A DNA stretch of 29,522 nt from DATHTC01 sp050262775 (GTDB lineage Bacteria; Actinomycetota; Thermoleophilia; Gaiellales; Gaiellaceae), in assembly GCA_050262775.1 (NCBI GenBank), contig JBLNEO010000111.1:1-29522 (forward strand), written 5' to 3'. Below, one piece after another: positions 23,614-29,522 of this stretch. Under the pieces are notes generated by a model, which was given only the letters and a program-made list of their open reading frames with translations, was not told the origin of the DNA and ran no database searches. Numbering within the stretch: the stretch's first letter is position 1; every line of letters begins with the position of its first letter. The translations under genes were made by a program, and so were the position numbers.

Positions 23614-24244
23614 CCGCTCCCTCAACGAATTCGTCCTCGCCGAGCTTCCGTCCGCGCCGGCGCGCGTCCTCGAGGTCGGCTGCGGCGACGGCGAGCTGGC
23701 CCGGGCCGTCGACGCCGCAGGATACGAGGTCGTGGCGATCGACCCGGCCGCTCCCGACGGCCCGCTCTTCCGGCCGATCAAGCTCGAGGAGCTCGAGGCG
23801 GACGAGCGCTTCGACGCCGTCGTGGCCGCACGGTCGCTCCACCACGTGACGGATCTCGAGGCGGGGCTCGACCGCATCGGGCAGGCCCTGTCCCCCGGCG
23901 GGCTGCTCGTCGTCGACGAGCTCGCCTGGGACCGGCTCGACCTCACGACCGCGGAGTGGTTCCACGGCCAGCGCCGTGCGCTCGCGGCCGCGGGTCGCCT
24001 GCCGCCGCCGCCGGCAACGGTCGGCGAGTGCTGCCGCGAGTGGGAGGACGAGCACGTCGGCCTCCACGGGTACGCGGCGATGCGCACGGAGCTCGACGCG
24101 CGGTTCCGCGAGCGCTCGTTCGCCTGGACGCCGACGCTCCACCGCTTCCTCGGCGGCGTCGCGGCGGAGGCGCTCGAGCGGACGCTCATCGAGGCGGATG
24201 CGATCCACGCGACCGGCTTCCGGTACGTCGGCGAACGCCCGTGA
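23606..24244 (+). CDS. Small class I SAM-dependent methyltransferase
   Basis: A 212-aa protein with motif I VLEVGCGDGELARAVD (about 20-35), the acidic end of strand 2 (AID, about 44-46), and ARSLHHVTD plus LSPGGLLVVDEL (about 70-100), as in Methyltransf_11/UbiE-like enzymes. The C-terminal half may form the substrate lid; the target is unknown. The start is uncertain. GTG 23606 is the best available, but it lacks a well-placed ribosome-binding site and overlaps the start of the divergent glycosylase by eight bases (GTGGACAT). A TACCGT box at 23558-23563 and a GCCGCC-GGAG-GGCGGC hairpin lie upstream inside the opposite gene. Its stop overlaps the YdcF start (GTGA). Confidence 0.8.
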   Translation: MDIRSLNEFVLAELPSAPARVLEVGCGDGELARAVDAAGYEVVAIDPAAPDGPLFRPIKLEELEADERFDAVVAARSLHHVTDLEAGLDRIGQALSPGGLLVVDELAWDRLDLTTAEWFHGQRRALAAAGRLPPPPATVGECCREWEDEHVGLHGYAAMRTELDARFRERSFAWTPTLHRFLGGVAAEALERTLIEADAIHATGFRYVGERP

Positions 24245-24765
24245 GGCGCCCGCTCGCCGTGGCGGCCGTGGTCGCCGCGGTCTGGCTCGTCGTCGCGTCG
24301 GCGCTCTTCGTGTGGCCGCACGACGACGGGCCGATCACGGGCCGCGCCGACGCCGTCGTCTCGCTCGCCGGGAGCGAGGCGCGGCTCCCCGTCGCGGAGC
24401 GGCTCGTCGACGACGGGATCGCGCCCGTGCTCGTCGTCTCCTACGAGCCCGCGCTCGAGGAGGAGGGCTCGCGCCGCGTGTGCGAGCCGCCGGCGGAGGG
24501 GGTCGTGTGCTTCCGCGCCGACCCCGCGTCGACCCGTGGCGAGGCCAGGGCGATCGAGCGGCTCGCCCGCGAGCGCGGGTGGGACGACCTCGTCGTCGTC
24601 ACCTCGGACTTCCACGTGTTCCGCGCGCGTCTCGTGCTCGAGCGCTGCTATCGCGGACGGCTGCGGATGGAGGACGCGCCGTCGTCACGGCTGTGGCTGC
24701 CCTGGGAGCTCGTGAAGGAGAGCGCGAAGCTCGCGCTCGCGCTGACGCTGCGCCGCGGCTGCTAG
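24241..24765 (+). CDS. YdcF/DUF218 family membrane-anchored protein
   Basis: A 174-aa protein with an N-terminal hydrophobic segment at about 5-25 (signal anchor), then ADAVVSLAGSEARLPVAERLVDDG and DLVVVTSDFHVFRARLVLERCY. These match the two conserved blocks of the DUF218 (YdcF/SanA) family, including the T-S-x-x-H-x-x-R-A motif. Family members are tied to envelope biogenesis and vancomycin sensitivity, and YdcF binds SAM in one report, but the activity is unsettled. The GTG start overlaps the methyltransferase stop, so the pair is co-translated. Its TAG stop and the TAG of the convergent CBS gene share the four bases CTAG. Confidence 0.82.
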   Translation: MRRPLAVAAVVAAVWLVVASALFVWPHDDGPITGRADAVVSLAGSEARLPVAERLVDDGIAPVLVVSYEPALEEEGSRRVCEPPAEGVVCFRADPASTRGEARAIERLARERGWDDLVVVTSDFHVFRARLVLERCYRGRLRMEDAPSSRLWLPWELVKESAKLALALTLRRGC

Positions 24766-26165
24766 GGCGTGCGCGCGCCGTGCGCGAGGAACTCGAGGAG
24801 GTCGGCCCGCGTCAGCACTCCGACCGGTCGCCCCGAACGCGCGACGACGACCGCGTTCGTCCGGCCGGTCAGCGTCGCGAAGACCTCGTCGAGCGACTGC
24901 GCGGCGTCGACGGCGGCGAGGGGCGGCTGCATCGCCGAGGCGACCTCCTCGTGGAGCGCGTCCGGGTTCCTGAACACGCGCTCGAGCACGTCGCGGTCCT
25001 GCACCGACCCGATCACGTCGGTGAGCGAATCGGCGTCCCCGTTGCGGACGACGGGCAGCTGGGACACCGAGTAGCGCTGCATGAGGTCGATCGCCTCGCC
25101 CACCTTCTGGTGCGCCCCGACGGTGATCAGCGCCGGCACCTCCATCGCCTCGACGCGCTTCGACCGGAGCACCTCGTCGACGCTCGGCACCGGTGCGCGG
25201 CGCTCGACGAAGCCGTGCTCGAGCATCCAGTTGTCGTCGAAGAACTTCGACATGTAGGAGCGTCCCGAGTCGGGGATCAGCGTCAGGATCGTCGCGTCGG
25301 GGCGGAGGCGCTTCGCGATCTCCAGCGCCGCCCAGACGGTCGTGCCGCCGGAGCCGCCCGCGAGGATGCCCTCCTCCCGCGCGAGCCGGCGCGCCGTGAG
25401 GAACGAGTCGCGGTCGGAGACACGGATCCACTCGTCGACGACGTCGGGATCCATCGTCTCGGGCCACGTGTCCTTGCCGATGCCCTCGACGAGGTACGGG
25501 TGGAGGTCGGTCTCGTCGCGCGCCGTGTACACGGAGCCCTCGGGGTCGGCGCCGACGATCAGCACGTCCGGCTTGCGCTCCTTGAAGTAGCGGCCGACGC
25601 CCGAGATCGTCCCGCCGGTGCCCACGGAGACGACGATCGCGTCGAGCTCCCCGCCGGTCTGCTCCCAGATCTCCGGGCCCGTGAGCCGGTAGTGCGCCTC
25701 GGGGTTCGCCAGGTTGGAGTACTGGTCGGGCTTGAAGCCCCCGGGCAGCTCCTCGGCGAGCCGCGACGAGACCGAGTAGTACGACTCGGGCGAGTCGTGG
25801 TCGACGGCGGTCGGCGTGATCACGACCTCGGCGCCGTACGCGCGCAGCATCGCGATCTTCTCCTGGCTCATCTTGTCCGGCATCACGAAGACGCAGCGGT
25901 AGCCCTTCCCGGCGGCGGCGATCGCGAGGCCGACGCCGGTGTTGCCCGACGTGGGCTCGACGATCGTCCCACCCGGCTTCAGCTTCCCGTCGCGTTCGGC
26001 GGCCTCGATCATCGCGAGCCCGATGCGGTCCTTCACGGAGCCGCCGGGGTTCAGGTACTCGAGCTTCGCGAGGAGACGCGGCCCGCCCGGCGGCGCGATC
26101 CGGTCGAGGCGGACGATCGGCGTCGAGCCGACGAGGTCCAGCACCGTGGGGTACTCCCGCGCCAT
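24762..26165 (-). CDS. Cystathionine beta-synthase / cysteine synthase with CBS-domain pair
   Basis: A 467-aa fold-type II PLP enzyme. The PLP lysine is K45 in GGSVKDRIGL, the substrate loop is EPTSGNTGVGLA (about 69-80), and the phosphate loop is GTGGTISGVGRY (about 180-191). From about 345 to 460 there are two CBS domains (a Bateman module), as in eukaryotic CBS and mycobacterial Cbs, which bind adenosyl ligands such as SAM. It condenses serine or O-acetylserine with homocysteine or sulfide. Together with the MetB-like enzyme it could complete transsulfuration. The ATG at 26165 has TAAGCT ten bases upstream and no ribosome-binding site, suggesting a leader of only a few bases. It is monocistronic. 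Confidence 0.93.
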   Translation of the reverse strand: MAREYPTVLDLVGSTPIVRLDRIAPPGGPRLLAKLEYLNPGGSVKDRIGLAMIEAAERDGKLKPGGTIVEPTSGNTGVGLAIAAAGKGYRCVFVMPDKMSQEKIAMLRAYGAEVVITPTAVDHDSPESYYSVSSRLAEELPGGFKPDQYSNLANPEAHYRLTGPEIWEQTGGELDAIVVSVGTGGTISGVGRYFKERKPDVLIVGADPEGSVYTARDETDLHPYLVEGIGKDTWPETMDPDVVDEWIRVSDRDSFLTARRLAREEGILAGGSGGTTVWAALEIAKRLRPDATILTLIPDSGRSYMSKFFDDNWMLEHGFVERRAPVPSVDEVLRSKRVEAMEVPALITVGAHQKVGEAIDLMQRYSVSQLPVVRNGDADSLTDVIGSVQDRDVLERVFRNPDALHEEVASAMQPPLAAVDAAQSLDEVFATLTGRTNAVVVARSGRPVGVLTRADLLEFLAHGARTP

Positions 26166-26175
26166 CCGCGGTCGA

Positions 26176-26181
26176 AGCTTA
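26176..26181 (-). promoter_or_regulatory. Probable -10 box of the CBS-type gene
   Basis: TAAGCT on the minus strand lies ten bases before the ATG at 26165. Transcription would begin only about three to four bases before the start codon. No Shine-Dalgarno sequence fits in that space, which agrees with a nearly leaderless message. Confidence 0.4.
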
Positions 26182-26273
26182 GTGATGCGCGGCGCAGGAA
26201 CGCGGCCGCGCCGCGCGGCACCATGCGGGCCTGATCCTCGGCGGCGCCGCGCTCGGGCTCTGGGGCCGCGCCT

Positions 26274-26287
26274 GGCGGCTGGCCGCC
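26274..26287 (-). terminator. Weak hairpin just after purH
   Basis: GGCGG-CTGG-CCGCC forms a 5-base-pair stem with a 4-base loop, seven bases beyond the purH stop on the minus strand. There is no T-tract and the surrounding sequence is GC-rich, so it may be accidental. The rest of the 26166-26293 gap shows nothing apart from the CBS promoter. Confidence 0.25.
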
Positions 26288-26293
26288 CGCCCG

Positions 26294-27826
26294 CTAGTGC
26301 CGGAAGTGGCGGCGGCCGGTGAAGACCATCGCCGCGCCCGCCGTCTCGACCGCCGCGACGACGTCCTGGTCGCGCTTCGACCCGCCCGGCTGGATCACGC
26401 CGGTGACGCCGGCCGCGAGCGCGATCCGCGGGCCGTCCGGAAACGGGAAGAACGCGTCGGACGCCATCGCCGCGCCCGCGAGGTCGTGGCCGTGCGCGCC
26501 CGCCTTCTCCACCGCGATCCGCACCGCGTCCACGCGGCTCATCTGCCCCGCGCCGATCCCGACCGTCGCCAGGTCCCTCGCCAGCACGATCGCGTTCGAG
26601 GACACGTGCTTGCACACGCGCCACGCGAACAGCAGGTCGCCCCACTGCGCCTCCGTCGGCGCGCCGGCGACGACGCGCATCGACCCGCGGTCGTCGACGC
26701 CGAAGTCGCCGTGCTGGACGAGCAGGCCGCCCGGAACGCGCTTCAGGTCGAGCTCGCCGGCCGTCCACGCCCGTCGCTCCTCGTCGAGGAGGATCCGCGT
26801 CGCCGGCTTGCGGCGGAGCGCCTCGAGCGCGCCGTCGTCGTAGGCGGGCGCGAGCAGGACCTCCACGAACTGCTCGGCGAGCCGCTCGCCCAGCTCGGCG
26901 TCGACCGGCCGGTTGAGCGCGACGATGCCGCCGTAGGCCGACGTCGGGTCGCCGGCGAGCGCACGGTCGTACGCGGCGAGCGCGCTCGCGCCGACGGCCG
27001 CGCCGCACGGGTTCGCGTGCTTCACGATCACGCACGCCGGGACGCTGAACTCGCGGAGGAGACGCACGGCGCCCGCGAGGTCGTTGAGGTTGTTGAACGA
27101 GAGCTCGCGCCCGTGCAGCCGGTGGACGCGGGAGAGCAGGTGCCGCCGCGCGCCGTTCTCGCGGTAGTACGCCGCGTGCTGGTGCGGGTTCTCGCCGTAG
27201 GCGAGGTCGAGCTCCTTCGTGAACGCGAGCGTGAGCCGGGCGGGGAACTCCTCGACCTCCGCGAACCACCCGGCGATGGCGGCGTCGTAGGCGGCCGTCG
27301 TCGCGAACGCCTCCGCCGCGAGCCGTCGGCGGAGGTCGGGGGACACGGCCCCGTCTGCCGTCAGCTCCGCGAGCACCGCGTCGTACTGCTCCGGGCGGCA
27401 GACGGCGGCCACGTGCGCGAAGTTCTTCGCGGCGCCGCGCAGCAGCGACGGCCCGCCGACGTCGATCAGCTCCACCGCCTCCGCCTCGGTGACGCCGCGC
27501 CGCGCGGCCGCCTGCTCGAAGGGGTAGAGGTTCACGCAGACGAGGTCGAACGGCTCGATCGCGTGCTCGTCGAGCGTCGCCGCGTCGTCCTCCCGGTCGC
27601 GACGCGCGAGGATCCCGGCGTGGATCCGCGGGTGAAGCGTCTTGACGCGGCCGCCGAGGAGCTCCGGGACGTCGGTCAGCGACTCGACGTGCCGCACGGG
27701 GAGGCCGAGCCCCTCGAGGTACGCGGCCGTGCCGCCGCTCGCGACGAGCTCCCAGCCGAGCCCGGCGAGCCCGCGCGCGAACGCGTCGAGGCCCGTCTTG
27801 TCGTAGGTCGAGATCAGCGCGCGCAC
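26294..27826 (-). CDS. purH: Bifunctional AICAR transformylase / IMP cyclohydrolase
   Basis: A 510-aa protein catalysing the last two steps of IMP synthesis. The N-terminal MGS-like cyclohydrolase domain (about 1-150) has ALISTYDKTGL, ASGGTAAYLEGLG and GGRVKTLHPRIHAGIL. The AICAR transformylase domain (about 190-510) has YGENPHQHAAYY, the catalytic VKHANPCG (about 267-274), and ends in GVIQPGGSKRDQD followed by MVFTGRRHFRH, the canonical C-terminus. The GTG start at 27826 has GGGAG four to five bases upstream and overlaps the purN stop by 13 bases, so it is coupled to purN. Length is typical. It is the last gene of purM-purN-purH. Confidence 0.97.
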   Translation of the reverse strand: MRALISTYDKTGLDAFARGLAGLGWELVASGGTAAYLEGLGLPVRHVESLTDVPELLGGRVKTLHPRIHAGILARRDREDDAATLDEHAIEPFDLVCVNLYPFEQAAARRGVTEAEAVELIDVGGPSLLRGAAKNFAHVAAVCRPEQYDAVLAELTADGAVSPDLRRRLAAEAFATTAAYDAAIAGWFAEVEEFPARLTLAFTKELDLAYGENPHQHAAYYRENGARRHLLSRVHRLHGRELSFNNLNDLAGAVRLLREFSVPACVIVKHANPCGAAVGASALAAYDRALAGDPTSAYGGIVALNRPVDAELGERLAEQFVEVLLAPAYDDGALEALRRKPATRILLDEERRAWTAGELDLKRVPGGLLVQHGDFGVDDRGSMRVVAGAPTEAQWGDLLFAWRVCKHVSSNAIVLARDLATVGIGAGQMSRVDAVRIAVEKAGAHGHDLAGAAMASDAFFPFPDGPRIALAAGVTGVIQPGGSKRDQDVVAAVETAGAAMVFTGRRHFRH

Positions 27827-28347
27827 AGCTCTCCCACCACCCGCGGGAGCAACCGGTGCTCGACCGCGTGGATGCGCGCCTCGAGGGTCTCGCGCGGCTC
27901 GACCGGCACCGGCTCCTGCACGAGGATCGGCCCCGAGTCGAGCCCCTCGTCGACGACGTGCACGGTCACGCCCGTGGTCTCCACGCCCGCCTCGACCGCC
28001 CGCTCGATCGCGCCGAGGCCGGGAAACGCCGGCAGGAGCGACGGGTGCACGTTGACGATCCGCTCGGGGAACCGGTCGAGGAAGGGCTTCGTCAGCAGGT
28101 GCAGGTAGCCCGCGAGCACGACGAGCTCGACGCCGTGCTCCTCGAGCCACGTCGCCATCGCGAGGTCGCGCTCCTCACGGGTCGGATGGCAGTCGAGGGC
28201 GAACGTCGCCGCGGGGATCCCGGCCTCGCGCGCACGCACGAGCGCGTACGCGTCGCGCCGGTTGCTCGCGACGGCGGCGATCGGGAGCCCCGCGTCGATC
28301 AGCGCCTGGAGGTTGGTGCCGTTGCCCGACGCGAGGACGCCGATCAC
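27814..28347 (-). CDS. purN: Phosphoribosylglycinamide formyltransferase (GART)
   Basis: A 177-aa enzyme transferring formyl from 10-formyl-THF to GAR. It has GVLASGNGTNLQALID at the N-terminus (phosphate-binding loop), NVHPSLLPAFPG with the catalytic Asn and His (about 99-101), and VHVVDEGLDSGPIL with the catalytic Asp. It is slightly shorter than E. coli PurN (212 aa) but carries the full active site. The GTG start overlaps the purM stop by four bases (GTGA). Confidence 0.95.
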   Translation of the reverse strand: MIGVLASGNGTNLQALIDAGLPIAAVASNRRDAYALVRAREAGIPAATFALDCHPTREERDLAMATWLEEHGVELVVLAGYLHLLTKPFLDRFPERIVNVHPSLLPAFPGLGAIERAVEAGVETTGVTVHVVDEGLDSGPILVQEPVPVEPRETLEARIHAVEHRLLPRVVGELCAR

Positions 28348-29258
28348 GCGAGCTCGCCGATGACGCGCCCGCCCGCGTCCGCGTGCTCGGGCGGCACCAC
28401 GGCGCAGAAGCCGATCCCGACATTGAACACACGGCGCAGCTCCTCCTCGTCGACGCCCTGGGCGGCGAGCCAGTCGAACACCGGCGGCCGCTCCCACGCG
28501 TGCCAGTCGACGTGCGCCTCGATCCCCGGCGGGAGCACGCGCGAGAGGTTCCCGAGGATGCCGCCGCCCGTGACGTGCGCGAGCGCCTTCACGTCTGCGA
28601 CGGTGCGGAGGGCGCGGACGTCGCCGAGGTAGAGGCGCGTCGGCGGGAGCAGCAGGTCGGCGTCGAAGTCGCCGTCGCCGACGAGGCGGCGGACGAGCGA
28701 GAACCCGTTCGCGTGGATCCCGGCGGAAGGGAAGCCGAGCACGACGTCGCCCGGGGCGCAGCGGGAGCCGTCGATCACGCGATCGGCGTCGACGACGCCG
28801 ACGCACGTGCCCGCGACGTCGAGCTCCTCCTCGCGGTAGATCCCGGGGAGCTCGGCCGTCTCGCCGCCGATCAGGGCGCACCCGGCCTCGCGGCACACGG
28901 CGGCCGCGCCGTCGACGAGCTCGGCCACCTGCTCGAGGTCGATGCGGTTGGCGGCGACGTAGTCGAGGAGCACCAGCGGCTCCGCGCCCGTGGTGATCAC
29001 GTCGTTGATGCAGTGGGCGGCGAGGTCGACGCCGCACCAGCGGAGCCGTCCCGCGCGGCGGGCGAGCACGAGCTTCGACCCGACGCCGTCGGTGGAGGCG
29101 GCGAGGAGGCGGCCGTCGCCGAGCGGGTGGAGGCCGGCGAAGGCGCCGAAGCCGCGTGCGCCGGTCGACTCGACGGCCGTGCGCAGCCGGTCGACGACCG
29201 ACTCCGCGACGGCGAGGGAGACCCCTGCCGCCTCGTAGCTGAGGCGCTCCTCCTCCAC
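28344..29258 (-). CDS. purM: Phosphoribosylformylglycinamidine cyclo-ligase (AIR synthetase)
   Basis: A 304-aa ATP-dependent enzyme that closes the imidazole ring of AIR. Visible family blocks are STDGVGSKLVLA, VDLAAHCINDVITTGAEPL (metal/ATP site), ALIGGETAELPGIY, AHVTGGGILGNLSRVLP and FNVGIGFCAVV. It is shorter than the usual 330-350 residues: the C-terminus stops soon after GRVIGELA and the N-terminus begins directly at the YEAAGVS segment. All catalytic blocks remain, so it should be functional. The GTG start at 29258 is supported by TAGACT six bases upstream. It heads purM-purN-purH and begins nine bases after the GNAT stop. Confidence 0.95.
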   Translation of the reverse strand: MEEERLSYEAAGVSLAVAESVVDRLRTAVESTGARGFGAFAGLHPLGDGRLLAASTDGVGSKLVLARRAGRLRWCGVDLAAHCINDVITTGAEPLVLLDYVAANRIDLEQVAELVDGAAAVCREAGCALIGGETAELPGIYREEELDVAGTCVGVVDADRVIDGSRCAPGDVVLGFPSAGIHANGFSLVRRLVGDGDFDADLLLPPTRLYLGDVRALRTVADVKALAHVTGGGILGNLSRVLPPGIEAHVDWHAWERPPVFDWLAAQGVDEEELRRVFNVGIGFCAVVPPEHADAGGRVIGELA

Positions 29259-29264
29259 GCGGCG

Positions 29265-29270
29265 AGTCTA
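29265..29270 (-). promoter_or_regulatory. Leaderless -10 box of the purMNH operon
   Basis: TAGACT on the minus strand is followed by exactly six bases (CGCCGC) and the GTG start at 29258. Its first three bases are also the TAG stop codon of the upstream GNAT gene, so promoter and stop codon share sequence. No ribosome-binding site precedes purM. Confidence 0.5.
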
Positions 29271-29522
29271 GTGCCGGTTCCGGTCGTCGAGCGGCCGTCG
29301 CAGGCGCACCTCGTCGACGCCGTGCGGGCTGCGCCGCATCGTCCCGTCGGGAACGAGGCCGGCGCGCTCGTAGAAGGCCGCGGCTCGGTCGTTGCCGACG
29401 AAGCGCCAGAGCACGAGCGTCGCGAACCCTCGTCCGGCCAGGTCGCGTGCGGCGTGGTCGAGCAGGGCGCGGCCGACACCCGTGCCGATGCGGTCCGGCG
29501 CGGCGTAGAGCCCGCGCACCTC
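29268..29522 (-). CDS. GNAT family N-acetyltransferase (C-terminal part, cut by window edge)
   Basis: The last 84 codons of a GNAT enzyme; the beginning lies beyond the right edge. The acetyl-CoA-binding motif A is seen as RIGTGVGRALLDHA (about 10-23 of the visible part), followed by LVLWRFVGNDRAAAFYERAGL, the usual motif B with an N-x-x-A-x-x-F-Y-E-x-x-G-F/L pattern. The acceptor substrate is unknown. It ends nine bases before purM and could be co-transcribed, although purM seems to have its own promoter. Confidence 0.85.
   Translation of the reverse strand, partial: EVRGLYAAPDRIGTGVGRALLDHAARDLAGRGFATLVLWRFVGNDRAAAFYERAGLVPDGTMRRSPHGVDEVRLRRPLDDRNRH

Noticed and set aside
26221..26293. A hydrophobic-looking frame (LILGGAALGLWGRAW) after the CBS promoter
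   Set aside because: It has no start codon or ribosome-binding site and reads straight on into the antisense of purH, so it is probably chance.

Overview
This window looks like chromosomal DNA of a very GC-rich actinobacterium. Gene style and content (GTG starts, 4-base GTGA gene junctions, TANNNT -10 boxes right next to start codons, a divergent FtsH-like protease) suggest the Thermoleophilia (Gaiella/Solirubrobacter-like), but that placement is an inference. Nearly all of the window is protein-coding. I see no insertion sequence, CRISPR array or rRNA.

Layout. (1) 1-445: the broken tail of a prim-pol type replication protein, probably left by an element that integrated at the tRNA-Glu(UUC) gene (446-518, minus). 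(2) 543-1304: a SAM methyltransferase divergent from the tRNA. (3) 1259-5963: a membrane proteolysis block. An unusual four-TM FtsH-like AAA protease is coupled to a 272-aa single-TM protein and a small HExxH protein (minus strand), and lies back to back with an M48/Ste24-type protease (plus strand). (4) 5964-10552: a long leader holding a possible 16-codon upstream ORF, then a 1400-aa secreted multicopper oxidase with N-terminal glycine-rich repeats and a C-terminal fibronectin-III-like domain, closed by a strong hairpin. (5) 10640-13313: a cyclophilin convergent with an MMPL/RND-type exporter. (6) 13415-18133: a tightly coupled plus-strand operon of CDF metal exporter, short-chain dehydrogenase, glycogen-debranching-like glycoside hydrolase and GT4 glycosyltransferase. 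(7) 18097-23613: a minus-strand cluster of two tandem YcaQ/AlkX-like winged-helix DNA glycosylases, a cystathionine gamma-synthase/lyase, a metallo-beta-lactamase-fold hydrolase and an MFS exporter. (8) 23606-24765: a second small methyltransferase and a YdcF/DUF218 protein. (9) 24762-26165: a cystathionine beta-synthase/cysteine synthase with a CBS-domain pair. (10) 26294-29522: purH, purN and purM, transcribed as purM-purN-purH, preceded by a truncated GNAT acetyltransferase.

How the genes fit together. CBS and MetB-type enzymes together give a transsulfuration route between homocysteine and cysteine. The pur genes supply purine synthesis steps 3 (transformylation), 5, 9 and 10. FtsH-like and M48 proteases are probably partners in membrane-protein quality control. 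Translational coupling by GTGA is the rule inside operons. At operon heads, several genes seem to be leaderless, with TANNNT placed exactly six bases before the start codon. The parts most worth following up are the FtsH variant and its partners, the multicopper oxidase with its possible leader peptide, and the tandem glycosylase operon.
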